Positions 41,764-51,134 of a DNA stretch of 64,000 nucleotides are shown here, piece after piece (positions within the stretch are counted from its first letter, which is position 1; each line of letters starts with the position of its first letter). A program made the translations under genes and the position numbers. Under the pieces are notes generated by a model. The model was given only the letters and a program-made list of their open reading frames with translations, had not been told where the DNA came from and searched no databases. Source of the DNA: Montanilutibacter psychrotolerans (GTDB lineage Bacteria > Pseudomonadota > Gammaproteobacteria > Xanthomonadales > Xanthomonadaceae); the NCBI RefSeq assembly GCF_003719825.1, contig NZ_RIBS01000002.1, positions 124,001 through 188,000 on the forward strand, in the 5' to 3' direction.

Positions 41764-42897
41764 TCAGCTCGCCGGTTGCGTGGCCGGTGGCTGCGCGATC
41801 AACGGCGCCAACACCGGTTCGAGCAACTGCCGGCGCCATCCCGCCAGTGCCTCCGGCCACTGGCCCTGGTCGAGCAATGCTTCCAGCCAGCGGCGGGAGG
41901 CCAGCACGCCATCGGCGAGACCGAGTTCACTGCTGCGCGCCGCCACGGCGTCCTGCAGTTTGCGCAGGCGCTGCTTGTCGCGGGTTTCGGCGACGGATGC
42001 ATCCGGTGCGTCGTTCTCGTCCGCCAGCGGCGTGCCCAGCGCGTCCCAGATCACGTCGGCCAGCTTGCGCGGCGCCTTGGGATGGCTGTCGAGCAGTTGC
42101 AGCATCGCGCCCCGATCGCCCGGCGTGGTGCGCGCGATCGCGACGGCCAGTTCGTTGTCGAGGATCCAGTTGCGCGGGCGGTCGTTGCCGCGCGCGTACA
42201 CGTCGCGCCAACGCAGCAGACGCAGCAGACGCTGCTGACTGTCGCGATCGAGGAACTGCGCGCTGCGCAGCGACAGGTGCGGCCAGCGCTCCGGGCCTTC
42301 GTTCTCGGCGTTGAGGACGGTGCGGGTAGCGTCTTCGGCGAGCCATTCGCTTCTGCCCAACCGCTCCAACTGACCGTGCAGGATGTCGTGCATCGCGAAC
42401 AGATGACGGACGTCGTCGGCGGCGTATTCCAACTGCGCGGGCGACAACGGGCGGCGCAGCCAGTCCGAGCGCGTCTCGCCCTTGGCCAGTGCGATGCCGG
42501 TCAACTGTTCGACCAGCTTCTGGTAGCCCAGGCCGCTGCCGATCCCGGCCAGCGCCGCGGCCAGCTGGGTATCGAACAACGGTTGGGGCACCACGCCGCA
42601 GCTGTGCCGGAACGCGACCAGATCCTCGCTGGGGCTGTGCATGAGCTTGAGGATGCCCGTGTCGGCCAGGATCGGCGCGAGGGCATCGAGGATGCCGGGG
42701 GCCAGCGGGTCGACCAGCAGGACCTCCATGGCGCCGTCGGCGGTCTCGAACGCGATCTGCACCAGGGCCAGCTGTGGCCAGAAGGTACGCTCGCGAATGA
42801 ACTCGGTGTCCAGGCCAATCCGCGCCGGGCGGAAGGCAAGGCGCTGCTGCAGGAGGGCGGGGTCGGTAATCCAGTCGGTCACAGGCGCTACGGTCAC
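41764..42897 (-). CDS. rnd: Ribonuclease D
   Basis: 3'-5' exoribonuclease trimming tRNA and small stable RNA precursors. The DEDDy catalytic set is visible: LDTEFIRERTFWPQLALVQI (Asp and Glu), MHSPSEDLVAF (Asp), and YAADDVRHLF (Tyr and Asp). It is followed by the HRDC domain (DRDSQQRLLRLLRWRDVYARGNDRPRNWILDNELAVAIA) and a second helical domain. No ATG gives a sensible N-terminus; the GTG ending at 42897 (VTVAPVTDWITDPALL) gives 377 residues, close to E. coli RNase D. A GTG five codons later is possible. It is transcribed away from the SUMF1-like gene and towards tRNA-Ala. Confidence 0.93.
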   Translation of the reverse strand: MTVAPVTDWITDPALLQQRLAFRPARIGLDTEFIRERTFWPQLALVQIAFETADGAMEVLLVDPLAPGILDALAPILADTGILKLMHSPSEDLVAFRHSCGVVPQPLFDTQLAAALAGIGSGLGYQKLVEQLTGIALAKGETRSDWLRRPLSPAQLEYAADDVRHLFAMHDILHGQLERLGRSEWLAEDATRTVLNAENEGPERWPHLSLRSAQFLDRDSQQRLLRLLRWRDVYARGNDRPRNWILDNELAVAIARTTPGDRGAMLQLLDSHPKAPRKLADVIWDALGTPLADENDAPDASVAETRDKQRLRKLQDAVAARSSELGLADGVLASRRWLEALLDQGQWPEALAGWRRQLLEPVLAPLIAQPPATQPAS

Positions 42898-43007
42898 GCG
42901 GCAAACTTGCCGGGGCGGGCGACAATAGCCTAATTTCAGAGGCCCGGGCTCGTTCCGGACAGTTCGGCAGCCCCCGTGTCGGGCGCAGTCGCAGGGTACG
43001 GAGGACG

Positions 43008-44858
43008 ATGCGCGGGATCCTGACGGCCACCCTGGTGGCGACCATCGCAAGTGCACTGGCGGTTGGCTGCAGCCGGCCGTCACCGGACGAGGCTGCGCGC
43101 ACCCCAGCGGCCCCGGATGCGCGCGCGCCTGCCGTCACCGTCAGCGCGGACCAGGAAGTCTCGCCGGTGCCGCCGTGGCGCGCGCCGGTCATCGAGGTCA
43201 CCGCCGACAACGCCGCCGCATTGCGCAAGCGCGCCGCCACCGCGCTGGCGGAGGGCCGCCTGTACGGCGACGCCGATGCGGCGATTCCGATCTACCTGGC
43301 CCTGCGCACCCACGACGCCACGGACACAGCCACTGCGAAGGCGCTGGGCGACGCCACCACGCGACTGCTGGCGCAGGGCGACGCGGCGCTGGCCACGATC
43401 GACGACGATCCACTGCAACTGCGCCATGCGCACGAGATCGGCGCCGTCGCGCGCACGATCGATCGCGACGCCGACGCCGTGCTGGCCTACCTGGCGCGGC
43501 TGGACACGGCCGACCAATCCCAGCAGGCCAACCGTCTGGGCGAGCGCGAACTCGCCGATGGCCGCATCGGCGAAAGCGGCAAGGGCGGTGCGCTGGCGAA
43601 ATTCCGCGAGGCGCTGAAGCTGCGTCCTGGCGATGCGCGTGCGTCCCAGGGGCTTGCTGCCGCCGAAAGCGCGCTGATCCGTCGTGCGGAGTCCGCCGCC
43701 GAGAGCAGCGACTATGCAGCGGTCGAAACCTGGCTGGCACACGCCGGCAAGGTCCGACCCGAGTTGGATACCGTCGATCACGCGCGCGCGCGTATCCAGG
43801 CGCAGCGCGTGGCGCGCGTCGGCCAGCTTCGCGACCAGGGCATTGCCGCGTTGTCGCAGGAAGACGGCATCGACACCGCCCGCGAGCATCTGGCGCAGCT
43901 GTTGCGGATCGCGCCCAGCGGCGATCCGGCGGCGGTGGAACTGCGCGAGCGCATCGACCTGGCCGTGCACTACGGCCTGTTCCGCCCTGGTCAGACTTTC
44001 ACCGACGCGCTGGGTGACGGCGGCCGCGGACCGCAATTGGTGATCGTGCCGCACGGCGCATTCCGCATGGGGGCGGCCGAGGGCGAGGCCGACGCCGGCG
44101 ATGCAGAACGCCCGGCCCGGAACGTGCGCTTCGCGCGCGGATTCGCGATGGCGCGCACCGAGGTCAGCGTCGCCGAGTTCCGGCGTTTCATCACCGCCAG
44201 CGGTCATCGCGCGCGTGCCACGCGCCGTGGCTATTCCACCGCCTACGACGAACGCAGTGGCAACCTGGTGCGCCGCGGCGGCGTCGACTGGCGGGCCGAC
44301 TATGCCGGCAAGCCCGCCGCGGACGACCAGCCGGTGCTGCACGTCAGCCACAAGGACGCGCTGGCCTACGCGCAGTGGTTGTCGCAGCAGACCGGGAAGC
44401 GTTACCGGCTGCCCAGCGAAGCTGAGTTCGAGTACGCGCTGCGGGCGGGCAGCGACGGACGCTTTCCGTGGGCCGCGGATGTGCCGCCGCCGCGCACGGG
44501 CAACTTCACCGGTGCCGAGGACCCGTCGCCCAGTGGGCGCCGATGGCGCAACGCCTTTGCCGGGTACGGCGATGGTGCCTGGGGGCCGGTGCGGGTTGGC
44601 AGCTACCGCGCCAATGGCTATGGCCTTCACGACATGACCGGTAACGTCAGCGAGTGGGTGGCCGACTGTTGGCACGACAGCTACCGACGCGCGCCCGACG
44701 GCGGCCAGGCCTGGGTCAATCCCGGCTGTCGGACGGCGGTGGTGCGTGGCGGCTCGTGGGCGAGCTCGCCAGCACAGACGCGTTCGGCCTGGCGCGCCAG
44801 CGCCGACACCGACGCAACCAACGCCCGCGTGGGATTCCGCGTGGTCCGTGACATCTGA
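43008..44858 (+). CDS. SUMF1/FGE-domain lipoprotein
   Basis: A 616-residue exported protein with a lipoprotein signal (ILTATLVATIASALAVGC, Cys21). A long helical repeat region (about 70-335, TPR-like, e.g. ALAKFREALKLRPGDARASQGLAAAESAL) precedes a C-terminal formylglycine-generating-enzyme fold (about 345-616: LVIVPHGAFRMG, ARTEVSVAEFRRF, RLPSEAEFEYALRAG, GLHDMTGNVSEWVADCW, VVRGGSWASSPAQTRSAWR). The paired cysteines of true formylglycine-generating enzymes in this last segment are absent, so sulfatase activation is unlikely; a binding or scaffold role is more probable. It ends 18 bases before the M48 protease gene and is probably co-transcribed with it. Confidence 0.9.
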   Translation: MRGILTATLVATIASALAVGCSRPSPDEAARTPAAPDARAPAVTVSADQEVSPVPPWRAPVIEVTADNAAALRKRAATALAEGRLYGDADAAIPIYLALRTHDATDTATAKALGDATTRLLAQGDAALATIDDDPLQLRHAHEIGAVARTIDRDADAVLAYLARLDTADQSQQANRLGERELADGRIGESGKGGALAKFREALKLRPGDARASQGLAAAESALIRRAESAAESSDYAAVETWLAHAGKVRPELDTVDHARARIQAQRVARVGQLRDQGIAALSQEDGIDTAREHLAQLLRIAPSGDPAAVELRERIDLAVHYGLFRPGQTFTDALGDGGRGPQLVIVPHGAFRMGAAEGEADAGDAERPARNVRFARGFAMARTEVSVAEFRRFITASGHRARATRRGYSTAYDERSGNLVRRGGVDWRADYAGKPAADDQPVLHVSHKDALAYAQWLSQQTGKRYRLPSEAEFEYALRAGSDGRFPWAADVPPPRTGNFTGAEDPSPSGRRWRNAFAGYGDGAWGPVRVGSYRANGYGLHDMTGNVSEWVADCWHDSYRRAPDGGQAWVNPGCRTAVVRGGSWASSPAQTRSAWRASADTDATNARVGFRVVRDI

Positions 44859-44876
44859 CAGGCGAGGGTGGCAGGC

Positions 44877-45800
44877 ATGAGGATCGATCCGATGGGTGGC
44901 GCCGCTGCACAGGGCGGCAAACGGCGAGGCGGCGGTGTGCGCTGGTGGATCCTGATCCTGTTTGCCGGCTACGCGGCATGGACGTGGTTCGGCAGCGCCA
45001 AGGTCGATCCCTACACCGGCGAGAAAGCCCACTACGGCGCCACCGCCGAGGAGGAAGTGCAGCTCGGCACCCAGGCCTACCAGCAGGTGCAGAGCGACGC
45101 TGCCGCGCAGGGTGCGTTGCTGCCCCCCGACGCGCAGGTCAGCCGGCAGATCCGTGAGATCGCCAACCGCCTGGTGGCCCGGGTACCGGAGGTCACCGCG
45201 GCGCTGGCCGCGCAGAACCAACAGCAGGCGCCGACCGACTATCAGGGGTTCCAGTGGGATGTCAGCGTGATCCAGTCCGAGGAGGTCAATGCGTTCTGCC
45301 TGCCCGGCGGCAAGATGGCGGTGTACACCGGGTTGTTGCCCGTGGCCGAGAACGAGCACGCGATGGCCGTGGTGATGGGCCATGAGATCGCCCATGCGTT
45401 GCTGCGACATGGTTCGCAACGCATGGCGCAGCAGAAGCTCGTGCAGATGGGGCAAATGGCCGCCGGCGTCGCGTTTGGCGGCATGGACCCGCAACAGCAG
45501 CAAGCGGTGATGGCGGCATTGGGGGCAGGCGCGCAGTACGGGTTCATCCTGCCGTACGGCCGCACCCACGAGACGCAGGCGGATCAGGTGGGCCTGATGC
45601 TGGCCGCCGCCGCCTGCTACGACCCGGCCGCGGCGATCCCGCTGTGGCAACGCATGGCGCAGCTGGGCAGCGGGCAACGCCCGCCTGAGTTCGCGTCGAC
45701 CCATCCCGATCCGGACAACCGCATCGCCCATCTGCAATCGTTGATGCCGCAGGCCGAGGCGTTCCGCGCCAAGTACTGCCAGGGGCAACGCGCGCCGTAG
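44877..45800 (+). CDS. M48-family membrane-anchored metalloprotease
   Basis: A 307-residue zinc metalloprotease. A single N-terminal membrane segment (WWILILFAGYAAWTWFG) is followed by the M48 catalytic domain with HEIAH in VVMGHEIAHALLRHGSQRM (about residues 164-182) and the third zinc ligand Glu in THETQADQVGLMLAAAACYDP. It ends in a substrate-domain tail (STHPDPDNRIAHLQ) as in BepA/LoiP-type periplasmic proteases. The ATG at 44877 has GGCGAGGG at correct spacing; an upstream in-frame GTG is less likely. A role in outer-membrane protein quality control is inferred from the family. Confidence 0.9.
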   Translation: MRIDPMGGAAAQGGKRRGGGVRWWILILFAGYAAWTWFGSAKVDPYTGEKAHYGATAEEEVQLGTQAYQQVQSDAAAQGALLPPDAQVSRQIREIANRLVARVPEVTAALAAQNQQQAPTDYQGFQWDVSVIQSEEVNAFCLPGGKMAVYTGLLPVAENEHAMAVVMGHEIAHALLRHGSQRMAQQKLVQMGQMAAGVAFGGMDPQQQQAVMAALGAGAQYGFILPYGRTHETQADQVGLMLAAAACYDPAAAIPLWQRMAQLGSGQRPPEFASTHPDPDNRIAHLQSLMPQAEAFRAKYCQGQRAP

Positions 45801-45843
45801 TGCGGCGTGCCATCGGCACGGCCGGGAGTGCGGCCGTCGCCGA

Positions 45844-46584
45844 TCAGAAGCTCATGAACATCCCGCCATTCACCGGGATGTTGGCCCCGGTGATGAAGCC
45901 CGCGTCGTCGGCGCCAAGAAACTCGACCGCGCGTGCGATCTCCTCGGGCTTGCCCAGGCGCCCCACCGGGACGTTGTCGACGATCCGCGCGCGGATCTCC
46001 TCGGGCACCGCCATCACCATCGCCGTTTCGCAGTACCCCGGCGAAACAGAGTTCACGGTGACGCCGCGCCGGGCGACATCGCGTGCCAGCGCCATCGTGA
46101 AACCGTGCATGCCGGCCTTGGCCGCGCAGTAGTTGGTCTGCCCGAACTGACCGGTCTGGCCATTGACCGAACTGATGTTGACGATGCGGCCGAAGCCGCG
46201 CGTGGTCATCCCGTCCACCGCGTGCCGGCACAGGTTGAACACGCCGTCCAGATTGACCGACAGCACCTCGTCCCATTGCCGGCGGTCCATCTTGCGCAAG
46301 CTGGTGTCGCGGGTGATGCCGGCAGCGTTGACGAGGATGTCGAGCGAGCCGTGTTCGTCCTCGACCTTGCGCACCAGTGCCGCGCAGGCCTCGAAGTCCG
46401 CGACGTCGGCTGCTTCGAAGCTGACATCCAGGCCTTGGGTTGCGCGGGAGAACGCGTCGATGCGATCCGGGTGCCCGGGCAGGTCGATTGCGACCACGCG
46501 GCGCCCGGCCCGGGCGAGGGTCTTGCAGATCTCGGTGCCGAGTCCGCCGATGCCGCCGCTGACGACGGCGATGCGCTTGTTCAT
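45844..46584 (-). CDS. phaB: Acetoacetyl-CoA reductase, PhaB type (copy 1)
   Basis: NADPH-dependent short-chain dehydrogenase making (R)-3-hydroxybutyryl-CoA for polyhydroxybutyrate. Its 246 residues show SGGIGGLG for cofactor binding, LVNAAGIT, catalytic Ser in ISSVNGQTGQFGQ, Tyr and Lys in NYCAAKAGMHGFTMAL (the PhaB-type YxxxK), and the C-terminal GANIPVNGGMFMSF. The stop is 43 bases from that of the convergent M48 gene. The regulator gene phaR lies just upstream on the same strand. A second, similar reductase is present about 10 kb away. Confidence 0.92.
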   Translation of the reverse strand: MNKRIAVVSGGIGGLGTEICKTLARAGRRVVAIDLPGHPDRIDAFSRATQGLDVSFEAADVADFEACAALVRKVEDEHGSLDILVNAAGITRDTSLRKMDRRQWDEVLSVNLDGVFNLCRHAVDGMTTRGFGRIVNISSVNGQTGQFGQTNYCAAKAGMHGFTMALARDVARRGVTVNSVSPGYCETAMVMAVPEEIRARIVDNVPVGRLGKPEEIARAVEFLGADDAGFITGANIPVNGGMFMSF

Positions 46585-46798
46585 GGGGCTTGCCTGAGGG
46601 TTCGTGGCCCGGACGGCGCCGCGGGCCGATGCGCACCCGGTGTGGGCGGCGCAATGGAAGTTGGTGGCGGGCGAGGGGCGCAGGGGCTGGGTCCCGGGCG
46701 CGGCGCGCCACCGTGGGCACTGCCGCTTCGTCGCACGCGTCGGCCGCGTGCGCAACCCCGAACGGCGCCCGATGCGGCGCGCGCCCGTCGTCCCGGGT

Positions 46799-47290
46799 TC
46801 AGCGCCCGCGCTTGGTTTCCGGACGGGCCTTGGTTGCCGAAGGGGTCTGGCCGACGCTGCCGGAAAGGTTCTGCTGGAACTCCTTCCACATGGCCATGTT
46901 GCGTTCGGTGAGCTGGTTCATCATCGCCCAGGGCGTCTGGCCGAGCATGCCACCGACCTGGCTGCGGAATTGCTGCTGCTGGTCGAGGAAGACCTGCATC
47001 GAGCGCTCCAGGTAGCTGCCCATGAAACCCTGCAACGAGTCGCCGTAGAAGCGAATGATCTGGCTGAGCAACTGGGTGGACAGCACCGGCTCACCGTCCT
47101 GCTCCTGCTCGGCGATGATCTGCAGCAGTACCTGGCGGGTGAGGTCATCGCCCGAGCGCGCGTCGCGCACCTCGAAATCCTCACCGTCGACGATCAACTG
47201 GCGAACGTCCTCGATCGTGATGTAGCTCGAGATCTCGGTGTCGTAGAGCCGCCGATTCGGGTACTTCTTGATGACTCGTAGCGAGGTCAT
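46799..47290 (-). CDS. phaR: Polyhydroxyalkanoate synthesis regulator PhaR
   Basis: A 163-residue DNA- and PHB-binding regulator. The N-terminal domain is the characteristic RVIKKYPNRRLYDTEISSYITIEDVRQLIVDGEDFEVRDARSGDDLTRQVLLQII. It is followed by two PHB-accumulation regulatory repeats (STQLLSQIIRFYGDSLQGFMGSYLERSMQVFLDQQQQF; GQTPWAMMNQLTERNMAMWKEFQQNL). It represses phasin and PHB genes until polymer forms. It is upstream of phaB copy 1 on the same strand, with a 214-base gap. Confidence 0.95.
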   Translation of the reverse strand: MTSLRVIKKYPNRRLYDTEISSYITIEDVRQLIVDGEDFEVRDARSGDDLTRQVLLQIIAEQEQDGEPVLSTQLLSQIIRFYGDSLQGFMGSYLERSMQVFLDQQQQFRSQVGGMLGQTPWAMMNQLTERNMAMWKEFQQNLSGSVGQTPSATKARPETKRGR

Positions 47291-47519
47291 ATTGGGCAAA
47301 GGCTCTAAAACCTGATGGAGCCGAGCATGGCTCAGGGGAACGGGCCATGCAAGCAGCCATCGCCGTTGCTCGACCGCCGGCGGGCAGCCGGCCGTCCAGG
47401 CGGGGAATGTCAGGAATCGATCCACTCCTTCGTACCCGACAGTAGAGCGCGGGCTGTTCCGCGACTGCGCCAGGCGACGACGCCGTGACGCGAACGGCGA
47501 CCGACGGGAAGGGAGCGCC

Positions 47520-48407
47520 ATGGATCCAGCCTCGACCACATCACCACCGGGGCGCCTGCTCTCAGTGGCGCAGCCGGAGCGCCAGCCGGCGTCGTTGCCG
47601 CGATCGGCGGCGGACGAGTGCATCGCGCCGGGCGTGCTGCCGGCCGACGTTGACGGCGCGCATTTCGAACGGGCCATCTGCCGCAACTGCGGCGCCGGAC
47701 TGAGCACGCCGTTCTGCGGCCAATGCGGGCAGAAGAAGGTGGTGCGGTTCAGCAGTCGCGACCTGCGCACCGAGATCTGGCAGAGCTGGCGCTGGTTCGA
47801 GCTGGACATCGTCAAGGCCGCGTGGGCGTTGGCCACCGGGCCAGGGCGGGTGGCGCGCGAATACGTGCTGGGCGCGCGCAAACGCCACACCCATCCACTG
47901 AAACTGTTGCTGGTGGCCGTGGGGCTGTTGTTGCTGCTGCTGAGCGAAAACCGCTGGTTTGCCGCCGGTGATGCAAACCTCGGCAAGGCCGGCGAGCTGC
48001 TGCAGTCGTACGGCAAGTGGAGCTTCTCGCTCGGCATCGTCGCGGTACTGGCCAGCTCGCTGTTGATCTTCCGTCGTCGGCTTGGCTACAACTCTGTCGA
48101 GCACCTGGTGCTGGCGACCTACTGCCAGTTCCTGATCCTGTGCGCGCAGCTGCTCAACATGCTGCCGCCCCTGCTGCTGCGCAGCGCCGACTACCTGCAG
48201 ATCCACAAGCAGTGGTCGGTCCTCTACATGAACCTGGTCGCGGCGACGATCGTGACCGTCGCGTTCCGCCAGTTCTTCGTCATCGACCTGCGGCGCGAAT
48301 GGCCGCGGCTGCTGTTGGCGATCGCGTTGTTCGTCGCGATCAAGGTCGGCCTGCAGCGTCTGTACGCGTGGGCCCTGATCAAGGCAGTGATGGCACAACT
48401 GGCCTGA
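47520..48407 (+). CDS. DUF3667-like membrane protein with zinc ribbon
   Basis: A 295-residue protein. After a disordered start comes a zinc-ribbon-like CRNCGAGLSTPFCGQCGQKK (about 54-73) and the helix WRWFELDIVKAAWALATGPGRVAREYVLGARKRHTHPLKL. At least four membrane helices follow (LLLVAVGLLLLLLS, SLGIVAVLASSLLIF, LVLATYCQFLILCAQLLNMLPPLL, LLLAIALFVAIKVGLQRLYAWA). This is the layout of the DUF3667/yckC-like inner-membrane family of unknown function. ATG with GGGAAGGGAG upstream. Confidence 0.85.
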   Translation: MDPASTTSPPGRLLSVAQPERQPASLPRSAADECIAPGVLPADVDGAHFERAICRNCGAGLSTPFCGQCGQKKVVRFSSRDLRTEIWQSWRWFELDIVKAAWALATGPGRVAREYVLGARKRHTHPLKLLLVAVGLLLLLLSENRWFAAGDANLGKAGELLQSYGKWSFSLGIVAVLASSLLIFRRRLGYNSVEHLVLATYCQFLILCAQLLNMLPPLLLRSADYLQIHKQWSVLYMNLVAATIVTVAFRQFFVIDLRREWPRLLLAIALFVAIKVGLQRLYAWALIKAVMAQLA

Positions 48408-48477
48408 GTCGCATCACGGGCGCCGGACACGAGACCGATGCCCATCCCGAGTCTCCTTACCCATTGGAACCCAAACC

Positions 48478-50274
48478 ATGAAGTGCAATCAGACGCTGCG
48501 CCGCACCCTCACCCTGGCCGCGATACCGACCGCCCTGGCAGTGGCGCTGGCAGGCTGTGGCGGCTCGCCGGCCGAAGCGGTCGCGCAGGACGCGCGCGGC
48601 GGCGTCGTGCCGGCCGCGACCCCGCCCAGCGTGGCGCTGGCGATGAGTGAGACGGAAATGGTCGACCAGCTGGCCCTGTCGCTGCAGGCGTGCTCGTACG
48701 ACGGCTCGCCGGTGACGGTGGACGCGAACGGCATGGGCGGCAATCCGCCGACGGACTGCCGCGACATGGTCGCCAGGATCATGAACTTCACCGGCTTGCC
48801 GCAGAACTTCCACGTGGTCGAGGCCAACGTGCCCAACGCCGCCGCGCTGATCGTGCTGGGACCGGACAAGCTGCCGCGCCGCGTGATCGCGTTCAACAAG
48901 AACTTCATGGACGAAGTCCGCCGCGCGACCGGCAACAACGACTGGGCGCCGGTGAGCATCATGGCGCACGAGATCGGCCACCACCTGTCCGGGCACACCA
49001 TCACCCCCGGTGGCAGCCAGCCGCCGATCGAGCTGGAGGCCGACAAGTTCAGCGGCTTCGTGCTCTACAAGATGGGCGCGCAACTGGTCGATGCGCAGAA
49101 GGCGATGGTCACCCTCGTGCCCGAAGGCGACGGCCCGACGCATCCCGGGCGGGGCAAGCGCGTGGCGGCGATCGAGGACGGCTGGAAGCAGGCCTGCCTG
49201 CAGCAGGGCGGGACCCGCTGCAGCAGCGGCGTAGCGCCGCCCATCGCGCAGAACCAGAGCCCGGTGGTGGTTGCACCGGCATCGTCCGCCGGCCCCATAA
49301 CCTCGCTTCCGACGCCGGCCCACCCGGCAACGGCAGGCGTCACGCCTGACACCGTGGCGGTCAGCGCGCCGGCGCCCGGCGGCGTGCGCGACGTGCTGCC
49401 GGCCGTCAGTGCCAGCGCCACGCCATCCAAGTTCAGCCGGTTTGTCTACGACGAAACCGGCATGGTCGAGCCTGTGGTGCGTGCGAAGGTGGAAAAGGCG
49501 ATGTTCGACCACGCCCAGGCACATGGCGTGGAGATCGTGACCCTGGTCGTGGACGACCTCGACGGACTGGACGCCAACGCCTATGCCCAGGCGATGCTGC
49601 GCCAGCTGCGCGTGGGCAAGCTCGATGTCGGCAACGGCGTCGTGCTGGTGTATGCGCCCAAAGTCCAGCAGGCCGGCCTGGCGATGGGCCCGGGCGTGGC
49701 ACTGGCAACCACCATGGTGGGCAGCGCCGACGTCGAAGAGGCAACCCGGGACATGCGACGTGTGCTGTCGACCATCGCCTTCAGCTGCAAGCACGGCTGT
49801 CGCGGTGGCGCCAGCGAAATGTTCTTCGGTCGCAGCGACCGCTTCCGCCGCGACACCGACAATTTCGACTGGACGATTCCCTACCAGAGCTACGGCCAGG
49901 CCTGGACGACGTTCAAGAGCGCCTGGGATACCGCCATGCAGCGCGGCGTCGCCAGCGATCCGAACAGCGACCCGACCCGCGGCAAGATCGTGCGCATGCA
50001 GGGCACGGTGCTCCGGCTCAATCCGCCGACCGGCGACAAGGCGGCATGGGTCAGCACCGTCCGGCTTCGCCAGGGCTTCCTCCCGTTGCAGGTGCAGGTG
50101 GCCGAGGGCCACAAGGTGGTCCTGTACGTCGATCCCAACACCCAGGGCCTGATGCCGGGCGGCGCGCTGGCGCAGGGGCGCCGCTACGCGTTCATCACCC
50201 GCGTCGACAACTTCACCTGGAACACCAAGGACACCCAGAGCCTGGACGTGCTGAGCTATGACCAGCTCGACTGA
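48478..50274 (+). CDS. Lipoprotein zinc protease fused to a TPM domain
   Basis: A 598-residue lipoprotein (signal LAAIPTALAVALAGC, Cys27). Residues about 90-240 hold a metalloprotease-like domain: HEIGHH in SIMAHEIGHHLSGHT (164-169) and the third ligand Glu in PIELEADKFSGFVLYKMGA. A Pro/Ala-rich linker leads to a TPM-domain-like part (about 321-440: FVYDETGMVEPVVRAKVEKAMFDHAQAHGVEIVTLVVDDLDGLDANAYAQAMLRQLRVGKLDVGNGVVLVYAPK). The tail ends in a predicted OB-like segment (GKIVRMQGTVLRLNPPTGD). TPM domains are found in thylakoid and bacterial envelope assembly factors; joined to a protease this suggests envelope protein turnover. The combination is unusual. Confidence 0.8.
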   Translation: MKCNQTLRRTLTLAAIPTALAVALAGCGGSPAEAVAQDARGGVVPAATPPSVALAMSETEMVDQLALSLQACSYDGSPVTVDANGMGGNPPTDCRDMVARIMNFTGLPQNFHVVEANVPNAAALIVLGPDKLPRRVIAFNKNFMDEVRRATGNNDWAPVSIMAHEIGHHLSGHTITPGGSQPPIELEADKFSGFVLYKMGAQLVDAQKAMVTLVPEGDGPTHPGRGKRVAAIEDGWKQACLQQGGTRCSSGVAPPIAQNQSPVVVAPASSAGPITSLPTPAHPATAGVTPDTVAVSAPAPGGVRDVLPAVSASATPSKFSRFVYDETGMVEPVVRAKVEKAMFDHAQAHGVEIVTLVVDDLDGLDANAYAQAMLRQLRVGKLDVGNGVVLVYAPKVQQAGLAMGPGVALATTMVGSADVEEATRDMRRVLSTIAFSCKHGCRGGASEMFFGRSDRFRRDTDNFDWTIPYQSYGQAWTTFKSAWDTAMQRGVASDPNSDPTRGKIVRMQGTVLRLNPPTGDKAAWVSTVRLRQGFLPLQVQVAEGHKVVLYVDPNTQGLMPGGALAQGRRYAFITRVDNFTWNTKDTQSLDVLSYDQLD

Positions 50275-50397
50275 GCCTTCCGGGAGTCCGTCCGGCCCCG
50301 TCGCCACCGCGGCGGACCCGTCCGGCGCCAGTTGACGCACGGCGCCGCCGCCGGCAACCATGCGCCCCGCGGCCCCGGCCGTGGGGAGATCACGCGA

Positions 50398-50973
50398 ATG
50401 CACGATAACGCCACGACTGGCCACGACGCTACGGTACTGGTGCAGCGCTGGAGCGCGGGCGATGCCCAGGCGCTGGACCAGCTGTTGCCGATGGTCTACT
50501 CGGAGCTGCGCGCGATCGCCAATCGCGAACTGCGCGGCCACCGCGGCCACGACACGCTGCAGCCGACCGCCCTGGTCAACGACGTGTTCCTGCGTCTGCT
50601 GGGGGCCGAGCAGCCGCAGCAGCTGCACAGCCGCGCGCACCTGTTCAACACCGCGGCGCGGATCATGCGCCAGTTGCTGGTCGATCGCGCCCGCAAGGCC
50701 GCCAGCGACAAGCACGGCGGGCAATGGCGGCGCGACGACTTCACGCTGGCGTTGAACCTGCCGATCCCCGACGACACGCGTCTGCCCGAGCTGGACGACG
50801 CGCTGCGGGAGCTGGCGACGATCGACGAGCGAATGGCCAAGGTGGTCGAGCTGCGTTACTTCGTGGGCCTCAGCGTGGCGGAGGTCGCGACCTTGCTGGA
50901 TGTCGAGGAGCGCACGATCTACCGCGACTGGGCGGCCGCACGCGCCTGGTTGCGCGAACGACTCGAGGACTGA
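50398..50973 (+). CDS. ECF-type RNA polymerase sigma factor
   Basis: A 191-residue sigma factor of the Sigma70_ECF (TIGR02999-like) group. Region 2 is VLVQRWSAGDAQALDQLLPMVYSELRAIANRELRGHRGHDTLQPTALVNDVFLRLL and region 4 is IDERMAKVVELRYFVGLSVAEVATLLDVEERTIYRDWAAARAWLRERL. GGGGAG precedes the ATG. No anti-sigma factor is adjacent; instead a Ser/Thr kinase gene follows 161 bases later. This is the arrangement of kinase-linked ECF sigma factors, one of which regulates T6SS genes in Xanthomonas citri (EcfK/PknS). A link to the rhs island is inference only. Confidence 0.92.
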   Translation: MHDNATTGHDATVLVQRWSAGDAQALDQLLPMVYSELRAIANRELRGHRGHDTLQPTALVNDVFLRLLGAEQPQQLHSRAHLFNTAARIMRQLLVDRARKAASDKHGGQWRRDDFTLALNLPIPDDTRLPELDDALRELATIDERMAKVVELRYFVGLSVAEVATLLDVEERTIYRDWAAARAWLRERLED

Positions 50974-51134
50974 TCCGGCGACAGGTGGCCGCGCGATGTC
51001 GGCGTCGGGTTGCCCGAGCGGCCGGCGCGCCGGCCGGTTGCAGAAGGCGCGGCGCCGGCAATGTCAGGTTCGTCGCCGACAGTTCGTAGTCCCATTCCAG
51101 GCGCGGTCTCCATGCCGCCCACACACGGAACGCC

